Translations under genes and position numbers: made by a program | The notes under the pieces: model-generated | What the model was told of the DNA's origin: nothing | The model's database searches: none | The model's input: the letters and a program-made list of their open reading frames with translations, nothing else | Shown: positions 24,519 to 54,740 of the stretch, in pieces | How positions within the stretch are numbered: the first letter of the stretch is position 1 | Layout of the letters: each line of letters opens with the position of its first letter | Source of the DNA: Prinia subflava | Taxonomy: Eukaryota > Chordata > Aves > Passeriformes > Cisticolidae | Reading direction: 5' to 3' | Length of the DNA stretch: 64,000 bases | NCBI RefSeq assembly: GCF_021018805.1 | Contig: NC_086257.1 | Span: forward strand, 17,728,693-17,792,692

Positions 24519-25376
24519 GGTGCCCTTGTGCTTCCAAATGTGTGCAGCAAGCACAGAAGTCACAGGAGTTTTTGCTTCTGCCCAGCAATCTCCCTGTCCT
24601 GAAGCCACATTTTTAAGTGAGATGACACCATGTGTTTTCAGCTAATGAATGTTTCTAGAAGGAATTTCTTTAATGTGGGGAGGAGAGAACTCACACCTTC
24701 TCCTTTAGGCTATTCTCAGCATCTAATTTAGATGTAGTCCAAAGTGAGGAGCCTAAATTTTCTCTGTTATCAACAAAGGAGGTAATTCAGATCACCTAAG
24801 ACAGATTCCTAAAAATAGCTTAAAGCAAGCAGTATCACTATCCCTCAGAAAATCCTTTAGGTTTGTTAATGATGGGGTTTAGATTTATCAAAAGATGTAA
24901 GTCTGACCTTCAGGTGAGTAAACCAGAGGCCACAGCTCCAGACAGCCCTGCTAACTGAGAGCTCACTGAAAGCTTTTTCAGAACACGACGTGTGCCAAAA
25001 TCTCAGGGGAAGTGTCCAGTGTGTCTCCACTCACAAGTAAGTTCTCCCCAGTCCTACAACACAGTTACTCTTCCTAAGTGCCTGGGGTTCTCCCACTAAG
25101 CAAAGACACGGTGGTAATTGTGACTCTTACCCTGGAGCTTGATACATTCCTGGTCTTGTGAGAGCTCAGGATGCACTGCTCAGACATGGACCCATCACAG
25201 TAACCACATGAGCCCAGGAAATGTCCTCTGCTGGGGCAACAGGGTGGTCACTTAATCCAGAAAGATGCCACACTCACTGGGAATGCCTGGGATTCAGTGA
25301 CCACCACTGGGCACCTGCACGAGGTCCATGAGAAATGGAAGTCCACTGATGATGTATGATCAGGACTTCTGTGGGA

Positions 25377-25382
25377 AATAAA
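25377..25382 (+). terminator. LAMP3: Candidate LAMP3 poly(A) signal
   Basis: An AATAAA in 'gggaaataaaagcttgc', 860 bases after the LAMP3 stop. There is no clear GT-rich element just downstream, so this is weak. Confidence 0.25.
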
Positions 25383-25475
25383 AGCTTGCACAGGCTTTGG
25401 ACAAACTCTGCCCAAAAGTGAGTATTCTCCAGCGTGCTCACTGCTGAGCAGCTGGGTTTTCATAAGGAAATCATT

Positions 25476-25499
25476 TGGAGTTGCTTTAAAGCAACTCCA
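25476..25499. repeat. Perfect 24-base palindrome without spacer
   Basis: Left half 25476-25487 (tggagttgcttt) and right half 25488-25499 (aaagcaactcca) are exact reverse complements. It lies about 960 bases after the LAMP3 stop. Confidence 0.95.
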
Positions 25500-28026
25500 C
25501 TGATATACTTTGTAGTCTATTTCCTGCTAAACCAATGATGAAGGCATGAGAACAGTAATTGCTTTTGAGATTTAAGTCCAGTTGTGTTCTTTTGTTGTAA
25601 CAAGGAAAAGCTCCTTGTCACAAAAGATTTACATGCACAGAAATGTGCACATACACACACAGGCACATGTGCACGTGCCACACAGTCTGCTCTCTGAAGC
25701 AAGTGACATCAAGGTGATAAGAAATTATGTACAGAAACATTTGCCAAAGAGAAAATAATATTCACTAAGAGCACACTTCCTCCAAGGAGTTAGGCTAATG
25801 GCTGAAATTTTACTAATAGAAGTTTGACCTGGAAAAGGACTGTGGAATGGCACTCATTAAACAAAAGAAAGATTGAAGTCATACACAAAAATGCCTTGAC
25901 AGTTTAATCTGTATCTAAACAAAATGGAAATGCTGGGAGCCAATTTAATTTCTATGAATAATGGCCAAAATCCTGTTATTAATGGTAATGGAACCTCACT
26001 GGATTTTCACTGGATAAAATTGATGGTTATGTCTTGTCAGATATTCCTTTAAGTATTTTAAAAATAGTTTTGATATTTTACTAGAATTTCACCATTGCAA
26101 GTTTACTTATTTAAATGAAGAAAGAAAAGACATTCTTCCATTCTATGAATTAATTAGAGATGTGTGTCTGTGTGAACCAGGAAACATGGTTATACTGCTC
26201 TATAATCAGTATAATATGTAGCTGTGGAAGTAATTAGCATTCTCTAGAAATGTTCCCTTTGAGTCTGAATGAACCAATAAATAAGAAAGATAAAGACAAT
26301 TTTGAAGCCCTTTTACACTTGGAGAAACATCAGAACCAGCTGTGAGCACAGCAACAGCTGAATACATTTATAAGGTAAAACAGCACAAGAAATAGGATAC
26401 CAAACTTTCAAGCCTTGAATACAGACACAGTGATTTGGACTGTATTCAGTTGAATACTCAAATTGAAATGTAAGTATTTCAATTATTCTTTTGCAAAGGG
26501 CTCCAGCACTGTTCATAATGCTTAGTGAGCTTTACTGAGTTCATTTTCCTTTCCTCCTTCCCCCCTTAGCAGACAAGAAGCCACTGGACTCAGACCCTGG
26601 GCCTCTAATTCTCAGGGTTATTTAATACTAAGAATCTGTCGTTTAGAAAGAAAATTTTTGTACTCAATTAAAGCATTCACCTTTTTTTTTTTTAAATGAG
26701 ATGTCTGGGAGGAAAGGTAAATAGATGAAGAGCTTCTGTTTGAAAATGAGCCTGTGCCTGCATAGGGATGTCACTGTCCCAGTCTGCTACACGTGGACAT
26801 TTTAACAGCAAAAGCTGCCTAAAAAGCTCAGCACATGGTCTGGCCCTAAGCTGTTCTGGCCAGGGATCAATAGACATCTTTCCCTTGTCAAAGCTGAGTC
26901 CCATTTCACATGTTCTTTGGACTGTTGGATTGTGTGATCTGTGTTACTTCTGCTGACATGGATATAGCATTTGCCTATTCTGTTCTGAAAGATTGCTTTA
27001 TGTTAATATTCAGTCTTTTAAAAAAGTCTGATGAGGACAGAACAGAGTTACTAATGACTGCAAATTCTGTGGTTAATATTGTGACACCTGGTATTTTTAC
27101 TAATGATGCATGAATAATATTTTTCCCCACAGTTTTTATCTTTCTACAGTGAATCAACCTTTCGATATTGAACAATGTTTGGATTCAGATTTACCTGATT
27201 TGTTATGCTTTTTCTGGCTAGTTTTTGTTTGCTATTTTTCTGAAGCTGCATTCTGCCATTTGTACTCTGGGCTTGCTCTAACTGGCACGTGGTGCAAACC
27301 AATGAAATAATTGGATGCTCCCAGGACCTGCTGCCAACATTGCTGCAGCAAAATTAATCCAATGCAGTTAGTGCTTTACAGCAGAAGTGTGTCCATTGGA
27401 GAAATCCTTACTGCATCAGGAGATCCCAGCCTTGAAGCGCAGCCTTTCTCCCAGCTGTGGCCCAGCCTCCATCCTGGCACCTCCACCCCAATCCCAAAAC
27501 CCAACCAGCCTGCAGCAGGGATGTGTGTCAGCATAGCAGGGAGTGTTGCCTCTCCAAATTTGATGCTGAATTAGAATCAGACAGCCCAGCTGCTCCCTGA
27601 GCTGCTGTGTGCAGGTCTAAAAGCTGAACGCACGTGTTTATTTTCTGCCAGATTTAGGAATATATTTAGCTGGTACTTTTTTATCTAACAGAGTGGGTTT
27701 GAGGTCTCCATCCCACTGGGAAGACTTTATAGGGGTAATTAGTCTCGGTGTTGCCAGACTTGCTCTTTTAAACATCTTGTCCGAGGAAATAACTTGAGCA
27801 AAAAGTCCCTAAAAGAACACCATACAAAAGGAGGATATTTGATGATCTGCTTGCATACTAGGGGAGTCATAACAGCCATACCATGGGGCAGCAGGGCAGT
27901 TTTGTCTGCTGTGGGAGGAGATGAGGCTGCATCTGGGTCCCAGAGTGACTCAGCAGCCCCAGCTCCCTTCTTGCCCCAGCTGCAGACTCAGACCAACCCA
28001 GCCCTGAACCAGAAGGTGCTGATCAG

Positions 28027-28074
28027 GGTGATGTGATGCACTGATGATGTGGTGCATTGATGATGTGATGCATC
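28027..28074 (+). repeat. 16-base minisatellite, 3 copies
   Basis: Three imperfect copies of 'gatgatgtggtgcatt', at 28027, 28043 and 28059. Confidence 0.85.
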
Positions 28075-30498
28075 CACCAGGGAAGCAAAGCTTGGCTTCT
28101 GTGCAAGCATGTGCTGATCAGGAGGCCATGGAGCCATCACAGGGACAAGGAGGTCAGCACATCCCTGCATCCCCACATCCCTGTGGCCCCTGGTGCTCTG
28201 CTGCAGCTCCCATGCCCTGCCTCTTGCTGGGGTCTCTTGCACACCCAAGACAGAATGAGGGCATCCCAGAAGCACAATGATGTCACACTTGGACAAGTCA
28301 CTGAGTTTAAAAAGTAAGGTCTAATTTCTTTCAGTCCTTTTTGTTCTCTGATGAACAAGTGCAAATTAAGAAACAGCTGTTAATTCAGTTGGAAGAGGAA
28401 GAGAAATTAGATTGGCATCTTGAATATATGAACATGGCTTGGCTTATCACTTCTATCTTGCTATAATGTATGGCTGCTAAAAATAACTTACTATGAGAAG
28501 ATACGCTCTTTATTTTTCTATTGTTGGTGTTCCCATAATAAAGGTTGTATTTAATCTTTAGAGTGCATTGCTGTGCAGTGGTTTTATCTCTGAAATGGTG
28601 GAGTGAGTCTCATATGTTGTGCTCTTCATGAAGCAAATGTTGTTAGATGGACTGAAGGAAAGAAGGAGATGTGGTAAAGATGGGGGAGAAAGAACAATCT
28701 CTCTGCTGCCAGCAGCTGATTGAGGAACTTGGCTGTTGGAGAAGTGCCACTGAGGGCAGCAGAGAAACCCTAACTTCCTTCAGGGATAAAATACCAGAAT
28801 TATGCTTCATGTCATTTCTGGTGTTAGTACACATCCCTACATGATGGATAATTTAATGTCAGAAGGTGAAAAGTTTGCAAGCCCCGTGATTTGTCCTTCA
28901 GAAGACAAGCAGGGCTGTCTGGAGAGCAGGGGCAGCTTGCTTGGCCTGGTACAGTGTTAAATCTGGTGCTAGTTTTGCACCTATTTAGCGGGCAAGGTTC
29001 TTCACTTGTTCATGTTTTAGAAGCTGGGCTGGTAAATACACACCTGTATGTGTATTACATGTGAAGGCCCTCAAAGGCTGCTGGTGTTTCAAAATTCTGT
29101 CTTTCTTGACAAGGTTTAATACCAGATGGAGGAACAGTCCACTGTTTTACTTAAATGCAAAAAGTCCCATCTATGAGTCACACCCTGGACTGTCCCAGAG
29201 GCACAAAGGTTTGGAATTCACTGAAGAAACCTTTGCATCAGAATTATTTAGAAGATAAAAGGAGGTGTATTTTTTAAGCATCAATTTGAGGAAAAGAACA
29301 AGTGTGAGAAGAGAAAGATTTCTGTGGAGTTAACCCTTTGTGATGAAGGTGACAAGACTTGGACACTACACTTTTTCCCTCACGTCCAGGGCTGTGGCCA
29401 TTGCATGCCAACAATGCAGGGAAATGTGGGTCTGGAGTTTATCTGCCACAGCAACAAAACACTGCTGGGCTTTCCTCAGCATCTGGGCTTTCCCAGCTAG
29501 CCACAAAATGTCACAAAACATACATTTCCCTTTTTCTGTGAGTCTTATTGCCTATGGAATTGGTAGATCCGAAGTACTTTATTAAATTATAAACCGATTC
29601 AATTTCTTACTTAGCTCTTTCTTCACAATTTTGGTAGGAGCAGGTTGCATTTCCAACATGCAGCAACAAAATAAATGGCTATTGGGAAAAAAAAAGGTGT
29701 TCAATCTGAGTCAGGATATCTGTGTTCATTAGAGACACAGATCTTGGTTTTGAACCTCAGTTTTACTGAGGCTTTCCTATATCAGAAAAATATTTGAAGA
29801 CTATGAATCATGAGTCCAGCCAATGTTTAACCTCATTTTACCATGGAATAACGTTGTTGTCATTAAGTCAAGGAAAATGAATTAATATTTCAAATTACAT
29901 TTTTCACAACCTGCTCATGGAAAAAATTGTTATGAGCAAACTACTCAAATTATTAATGAAAGCAGCTTTCAAAATATGCCCAGCTTCCACAATAAAATTA
30001 AAAAAAAAATGTTGCCGACCCAACTTACCCACTACATCAGTAGGTTCACTTGAGTGCTTCTGACTATGGATGTGCACATCAAACATGTTACTGGTGCCAC
30101 TGAGGAAGTTATTATTTCTGCACTGAAGCTTTATTACACTGCACTTTCAAACATCTATATGTGATGGTCTGGTGATCCTGCTTGACTTTGCAAGCCCTAA
30201 ATGCCCTGCTGGCAGGATGCCTCCACCAAGAGCAGATTTGCAATATAAATGAGTTTGCCACTTCCATTCTTTCTGTTGCTAAAAGCATCAACTCCTCTGC
30301 CACCTCCGATTTATGTAAAATATCTGTAGCTCTCCCCAATGCCCAACAGTTAAACTACATAAAATGCTGCCACCTTGTGTTTAGAGACAAATTAAACACA
30401 ACATTTACAAAATCTGGATTATGAAAGGCAAAAGTAGGATCTACACTGTCAGCATCTTATGTTGAAGAAGATGGGAGTGAGTGGATTATGGAAAAGCG

Positions 30499-30665
30499 GA
30501 AGCTTCACTTAGTAATTCATTTTTTAAAATCCCATCCTTAGAGCAAGTGCTGATCCCTGTTGCAGTCAGGTGCAAGGGATGCAGAAGCTTCACTTAATAA
30601 TTCATTTTATAAAATCCCATCCTTAGAGCAAGTGCTGATCCCTGTTGCAGTCAGGTGCAAGGGAT
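30499..30665 (+). repeat. 85-base tandem duplication, 2 copies
   Basis: Copy 1 is 30499-30583 and copy 2 begins at 30584 and runs to 30665. Each begins with 'gaagcttcactta'. Only about two substitutions separate the shared 82 bases, so the event is recent compared with its surroundings. Confidence 0.95.
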
Positions 30666-30904
30666 AATTTCCCCAAGCTGATCTGGTGTCTGTTTAAGCT
30701 ACTTGAACCATCCAGTCACTGGTGAGGGATCACCACGGCAAAACAGCAAGAGTGGAGCAAGCAGAAACTGTTAATGCGCCAGAGTATGGAGAATACATAA
30801 GACATTAAACACTGCCATTATTGCAGTTGATAGCTTGTGTATTCCTGTTGAGAAAAAGCACGGTTGCTTTGCTATTTGTAAACAACAACTGGAAATACTG
30901 ATTT

Positions 30905-31197
30905 TAACTGTGCTGGGGCTGGGCAGGTTTAGTAAGACCCTGCACTGGAGTGGCTGGGCCTTAAACGGATAGAAATTGGGAAGAAATTCTCCCCTGTGAG
31001 GTGGTGAGGCCCTGGCACAGGCTGCACACAGCAGCTGTGGATGCCCCATCCCTGGAAATATCCAAGGCCAGGCTCGATGGTGCTGGCGGCAATCGGGTCT
31101 ACTGGAAGGTGTCCCTGCTCAAGGGAGAGTAATGTGATGTGATGTGGTGAATTTTAAGCTCCCTTCCAACCCAAATCTTCCGCGGATCTGTGACTGC
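30905..31197 (+). mobile_element. CR1 LINE 3' fragment upstream of the MCCC1 promoter
   Basis: The stretch matches the familiar CR1 3' region in order: 'gaagaaattctcccctgtga', 'ggtggtgaggccctggcaca', 'ctgtggatgccccatccctg', 'ggtgtccctgctcaa' and 'cccttccaacccaaatcttc'. It is 5'-truncated, on the + strand, and ends against the CpG-rich region before MCCC1. Confidence 0.9.
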
Positions 31198-31641
31198 AAA
31201 GCTCCAAAGCCTGAGGGAGCAGAACGGATCCTGACGGCTTTCTGATCCCACCGCTCTGCGACCTCCTCCGCCTCAGGAGGCGGTTCTGCGGCAGGTCTGG
31301 GGATGCTGTGTTATCCCAGGGCGCCCACGCCCTTCCCAGCGACTCCCACGTTTGTGTGTCGCTGTCCTGTAACAACTCCAGATGTTATTCCTGAAGGAGC
31401 ACGCTCAGCCGAGTCCATGCACCCACAGGGCCGACAACCCTTCCGCGACACGCATCGTTTTAAACGATTTCGCATTTAAATGAAATGTATTCGATCCGCC
31501 CCTCAGCGCCGTGTCCCGGCCCCGCCCCGCCCGCCATTTCCGCCTCTCCCCGGCCGTGCCCGGGTCTCCTCCCCGTGACGCGCTCCCTCCGCCCGCCCGC
31601 GCCCCTCAGGGCTTTCCCCGCTGCCGCCCGCGCTGCCCAAC

Positions 31642-50017
<18,376 letters not shown>

Positions 50018-51475
50018 AACTCAAGGAAGGTGCATTTTACTTTTTCTACTTTGTTGATTTTCTCCCAGAAGAAGATTTCTTGATATTTTCAGCAAACTGT
50101 TTTCTATGAATGGGGGCTTGGTTTCCTCTGCACTTCCTGCATATTTGACTGTAAATTATGCTGACTTCACTGAAATTTGGGTATCACTATACTGTAATTG
50201 TATTTATAACTTGTGGACCTATGTGATTGTTGTCCAGTGGTGGTTTGCCTGTGGAAAGGCATTAGACTGGAAGAAGATGTCAAACTCTGAAAGGATCAGA
50301 GAGGTCAAAAAGGACTGTAAGGTACAGACAGGTTGGGCTCTTCTGCCTACTTATTCACAGCTGCCTTTTTTCCCTAAAGTATGTGGGGATTGATTTGAAG
50401 GAAATCTGAAAGACAGTTGGTCTATTTTCTGCCAAATTTCCTGTTTGTGGCTTATGTTTTTGCCTTAATAGGGAATTCAGGATTGTTCCTTAGCCCAGAA
50501 TCCCTCTCAGTCATTTCTAGTGCATCTCTTTTTCCTGTTTACCTCAATGAGTCGTGAAAATTTGCATTTCAAAAATTATTTTAATATACCTCAAAATATC
50601 TGATACAAAGCATTTTTCAAATACATTTGCTACACTAATAAAAGCAAAAACGTAACTGCTTTCCAAAAATACCATTTGAACTTTAAACATGAAGTAGTAA
50701 CATAGAAAGATAAACTTATTTAATACTTAGTGTGCCAAAATATGATACTGACTTCAAAATCTTCATTACTGTTACCATATTGTTCATGTTTTGTGTATTT
50801 CTTATTGGCTAGAATGAAGTACACCACAGTCTTTATAACAACATGAAATGTTACTAAGAATAATAGATTTTCTTGTATCTGCAGGGTACAGGAGGGGAAA
50901 TTGTTAGGTTTTTGGATATACAAAGAAAAGGAATTCTCAGACTAAGCATACTGATTATTTGCCATAAATTTGTTTTAACTTATTTAACTCGCACCTTAGG
51001 AAAACAAGGGAAAGAAAAAATGCTTTAATTGTTGCAAACTTTGAAAGTCTTTTCATCTTTCAGTTAATGTGAAGTTCTGTTATCATGTGAAGTTTTGATA
51101 TGCTAATTTAATTCAGTAATCTGTTTTATGCTGCAGAAAGGAACAATCACATGCTGCAGTGATCCCAAACCTGTAGTTAAATCTGTGCAAATGGACCCTT
51201 ACCTGAAATCTCATTTCTGAATCAATACACAGTGTCATGGGGAATTCTCTGATCTGCTTTTATAATTGTGCAGCCTTGTCTGCAATGCAGAAAAGAAGTG
51301 GTAATAAAGCAATGGGTCTGGATGATCAGTGTATTAAAAGCATATTTTAATACTTTTCAAATTTCCTTCCAATCCTATGGTCACCTAGCAAATAATTCAG
51401 CTCCAGTGATCATCTTGTAGAATATTGCCACAGTGATTTTTATTTACTGCCAAATAAAAATTAAGCGTTAACTTT
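50018..51475 (+). other. MCCC1: MCCC1 3' UTR
   Basis: AT-rich sequence after the stop codon. AATAAA motifs occur at 51303 and 51453. The second is followed within 30 bases by a T- and GT-rich stretch, so the transcript probably ends near 51475. Confidence 0.55.
51453..51458 (+). terminator. MCCC1: Probable MCCC1 poly(A) signal
   Basis: AATAAA in 'gccaaataaaaattaagc', with the downstream T-rich element 'tgttttgatttttctccg' starting near 51479. The AATAAA at 51303-51308 is an alternative. Confidence 0.55.
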
Positions 51476-53890
51476 GAATGTTTTGATTTTTCTCCGTTTT
51501 GTTCTTTTCTTGGTTGCCTCTGTTCATGCATTGGATTAGAGGGTTTAAGCAGCTGTTTCTGTATCATCTGATGGTGATGAGCACAATCTGCAGATCACAT
51601 TTAGGAGGCAGTAATCCAGACACTCGTGATGGGTTTCACTGCAGGTACAGTTAGGCACTTGTGTTATCCAGAATTGCATCTCCATATAGAAGCATGAGCT
51701 CAGCCCTGAAGAGACTCAGCAGCTTGGCATTTATTTTTTTCTCTCTTTGTGACATGGCTGTTTCTAGACTGACTTTGCTGCACTGAGTCTGTACCAAAAC
51801 ATTCAAACCCCCAGCAGGAGGTTCTGTGCCTGCTCAGTCTGCACAGCTTGGCTGCACACAGCCAGTGCAGCAAAACACATTCCCTGGGAGCTGACAAAAT
51901 GTCCTCCCTGAGGAGCCAGGGGAGACAGGTAATCTCACCAGTGTTCATTTCCCCTCACTTCTTAAAAATCAGCTGTTAGGTTTTTGTCTCTATAGGCTTC
52001 CACTGAGATAGGTTTTTCAGATAGTGATGGTTTTGTATATTTAAGAAAAATCTCTTGCAGAAATCACTGTCACAGTTCGCACACTTGAAATGTTTTACTG
52101 CAGTGTGATTTAATTGGAGTTGCTCAAAGAACTACTAAAGGTAGGTTGTTCCTATACCAGTACCTTAGTTAACAAAATATTCATGACTTTTCAGTTTATT
52201 ACAAATAAATTTTTGTGTTATTAATGTTTTTTGTAAGAGCCTTGGCATGGTAACATAGCTGTTACTGTTGTTGTCTCTAAAACACTTAATGGCAGATTAA
52301 GAAAAAAAATTTAATTTTTTAAAATGCAGTATTTTAGCATTTGGGCTAAATGGATAATCTCTGCTCCTAATTTACTATCAATGTACCTTTTTAGATAGTG
52401 CTGTGGTTCTGCAACAACAGTAGCAGATGTTACAGGAACAATGAATCTGAGCTGATTCATTTGTAATGATTTTCTCTTGCTGTCAGAGCAGAGGGGGGGC
52501 TGTGTCATGGGATGTTTCATTCAGCCACAGCTGATGGTCTGCAGGAAAGAAGGAATGTGGTGGTGTTCCAGGCTCAGGGAGTGACACTGAGCACTGCTCA
52601 GCTTGGATCAGGAATGGATCACCCTGCCCAGCAGTGTGAGTGGTGCCTGACCACAGTGAGCCCTGTGCAAGGTTCAGTTATCCCCATGGGGATCCCATCT
52701 CCCTGCTCTCTCCAGCTGCTGCCAGGTCCTGGCTTTCACCCAGGGGAGCTCTGGGGTGTGGAGCCTCAGTCCCTGCTGGACTGGGGAATGGGACACGGAG
52801 TGGGAAGCAGGAGAGCAGCACTGTGTTCTGATTTCAGCCACCGACTCACTGTGACTTCAGGCAAATCACTTGGTAGGTGTTTGCCTGTTTCCTCTATTTA
52901 ATGAGGTTTATGGCTGTCAAAACACTGCAAAAATTTGTGGACATGCTGATTTATAAATAATTTGCTTCTTGGGAAAGCTGTAATTTCAGATGTATACTAA
53001 TTCTACTTGTAAGGGTTTCTTTTTAACCTTTTATACATGAAATATCAGTACCATAGAGTTACAAAGTTTCCAGTGTGTATTGTATCCTTTGTTGTAATGA
53101 TTGTACCAGCTAGTTACCACCAAACCCCTAGCTTCAAGTCTTCATGGTGATTAAAAAATCAATGCCCAAGTGGGTTTTGGCAGGACCTTTAAAATTTAGT
53201 CAGTGGTAGGGGGAAAAAAAGTTCATGTGGGCACACAACTCTTTTATTAAAGTAACTTGTTGATATGTCTCTTGAAATAAGTACCAGTGCAATGTTCCAG
53301 TTATATTCATTGTTGTTGATAATCCTTTTCAAGCACATCAGGAGTTGTCTGTGTTCTGTTTGTACGAAGCTCAGCTGTGCTGAGTAGAATGTGTTTACTG
53401 AACAATCAATGGCAATTAAGTTCTGAACTACCAGCTTTTACACAAAGTATATTCTCAACAGATACTTCAGCTTCTTGTAGAGTTATGTTCCAAATACTGA
53501 TTTTTATACACAAATGCCTCGCAGATAAGCATCACTTAGTACCTCTATAATACTGGGGCATGTCCTTCTGTATAAGAATTCCATTTGGAAAATATACACT
53601 GCTGAATGCTGTGTTAAAAAATCAATATTGCAGAAATTGATAATTGAAACCTTGGTATTTATTTTTATGTGATCCGACTGAATTTCTTGGAAGAGAGCCT
53701 GGATTCTAAAAGCAATTTTGAGACATTTGATGTTAGTTTAAAACCTGTTGATATACAATGAATTCATATTAAAAAAGAGATTTTCTGGTTGAATACACCA
53801 TGTTTTTTATTATAGCAGTAATTAATAAAACACATGTGGAGTCCTGCTGGGTTTTAAAATGATAATGGCTGCTGGATTTTAGCATTAATC

Positions 53891-54449
53891 TGTGTCCTGG
53901 TTGCAGCTGGGAGTTGACTTTCTTCTGAGTAGCTGGTCCAGGGCTGTCTTCTGGAATCAGTGAGAGAAGAACGTTGGTAACAAACTGCTGCTTTAGCTGT
54001 TGAGCACTGCTTGCTCTGCATTGAAGTTTTTCCAGTTTCCCATGCTCTGCCAACAGGCAGATGTACAAGGAGCTGGGAGGGAGCAGGGCTGGGACAGCTG
54101 ACCCGAGCTGGCCCAAGGGACATTCCATACCACGGAACACTGCCAAGCACAGGCACGGGGGAAGCTGGCCAGGAGCCACTGAACCCTGCCTGGGGACTTT
54201 CTGGGCATCAGAGCAACTGTAGTGTGCATCACCTGTCTCTGCTGGGTTTTATTTCTCACTCCCTTTGCCATCTTTTCATTACTGTTGTAATATTATTATT
54301 ATATTTTATTTCAATTGTTAAATTGTTCTTACTTCGACCCGTGGGTTTTGCCCTTTTTTCCCCAGCGTCCTCCCCATCCCAGCAGGAAGTGAGGGTGGTG
54401 ACTGAGCAATTGCAGGGCACTAATTGCTGGATGGAGTTGAACTGTGACA
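53891..54449 (+). mobile_element. Endogenous retrovirus LTR, avian class II (ERVK-like)
   Basis: The sequence opens 'tgtgtcctggttgcagctgg' and closes 'gaactgtgaca', the TG...CA ends of an LTR. Inside are blocks typical of a common passerine LTR: 'gagctggcccaagggacatt', 'ccataccacgg', a TTATTATTA run and 'ccatcccagcaggaagtgag'. It is followed at once by a primer-binding site and leader, so this is a 5' LTR reading rightwards. Many substitutions and no coding region: a decayed fossil copy. Confidence 0.8.
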
Positions 54450-54457
54450 GACCTTTT

Positions 54458-54475
54458 TGGTGCCCAGTGTGGGGC
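54458..54475 (+). mobile_element. Retroviral primer-binding site, Lys-tRNA type
   Basis: An 18-base 'tggtgcccagtgtggggc' stands 8 bases after the LTR. It resembles the tRNA-Lys(1,2) primer-binding site of betaretrovirus-like/ERVK elements, with a few mismatches. Confidence 0.7.
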
Positions 54476-54740
54476 ACAAAGGGTGGAGATAACAACAGAT
54501 CTGACCACAGTGTAAAACAGATTTGTTACAAGCATTCATTATATTAATTTAATAGTCAGTGGTCACGGTGTTGTTTGTTCTCGGAGTTGCTGTGCTTGTT
54601 CTCAGGTTTGTGTCATGTGATGACGTCCTTGGTGTCCAAGGTGCCTTTGTGCTGTTTATCACCTCATTCTGATGTACTTTACTGGCTTATGATATGATAG
54701 AGTTGCTGATTGTGAAATAAAGAAAAAACAATCACAAATG
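54476..54740 (+). mobile_element. Truncated untranslated leader of the same ERV
   Basis: The sequence after the primer-binding site continues in a style typical of avian ERVK leaders ('gataacaacagatctgacca', 'aacagatttgttacaagc'). No gag, pol or env frame follows and no 3' LTR is seen, so the element is broken off. Its right limit is approximate. Confidence 0.45.

Larger units (their letters stand above)
24519..31190. other. LAMP3 3' UTR and LAMP3-MCCC1 intergenic DNA
   Basis: The first several hundred bases should be LAMP3 3' UTR. The rest is AT-rich DNA with short open frames and no recognised gene. It contains a 24-base palindrome (25476), a CA/TG-rich patch (about 25625-25680), a 16-base minisatellite (28027), an 85-base tandem duplication (30499) and a CR1 fragment (about 30905). 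Confidence 0.6.
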
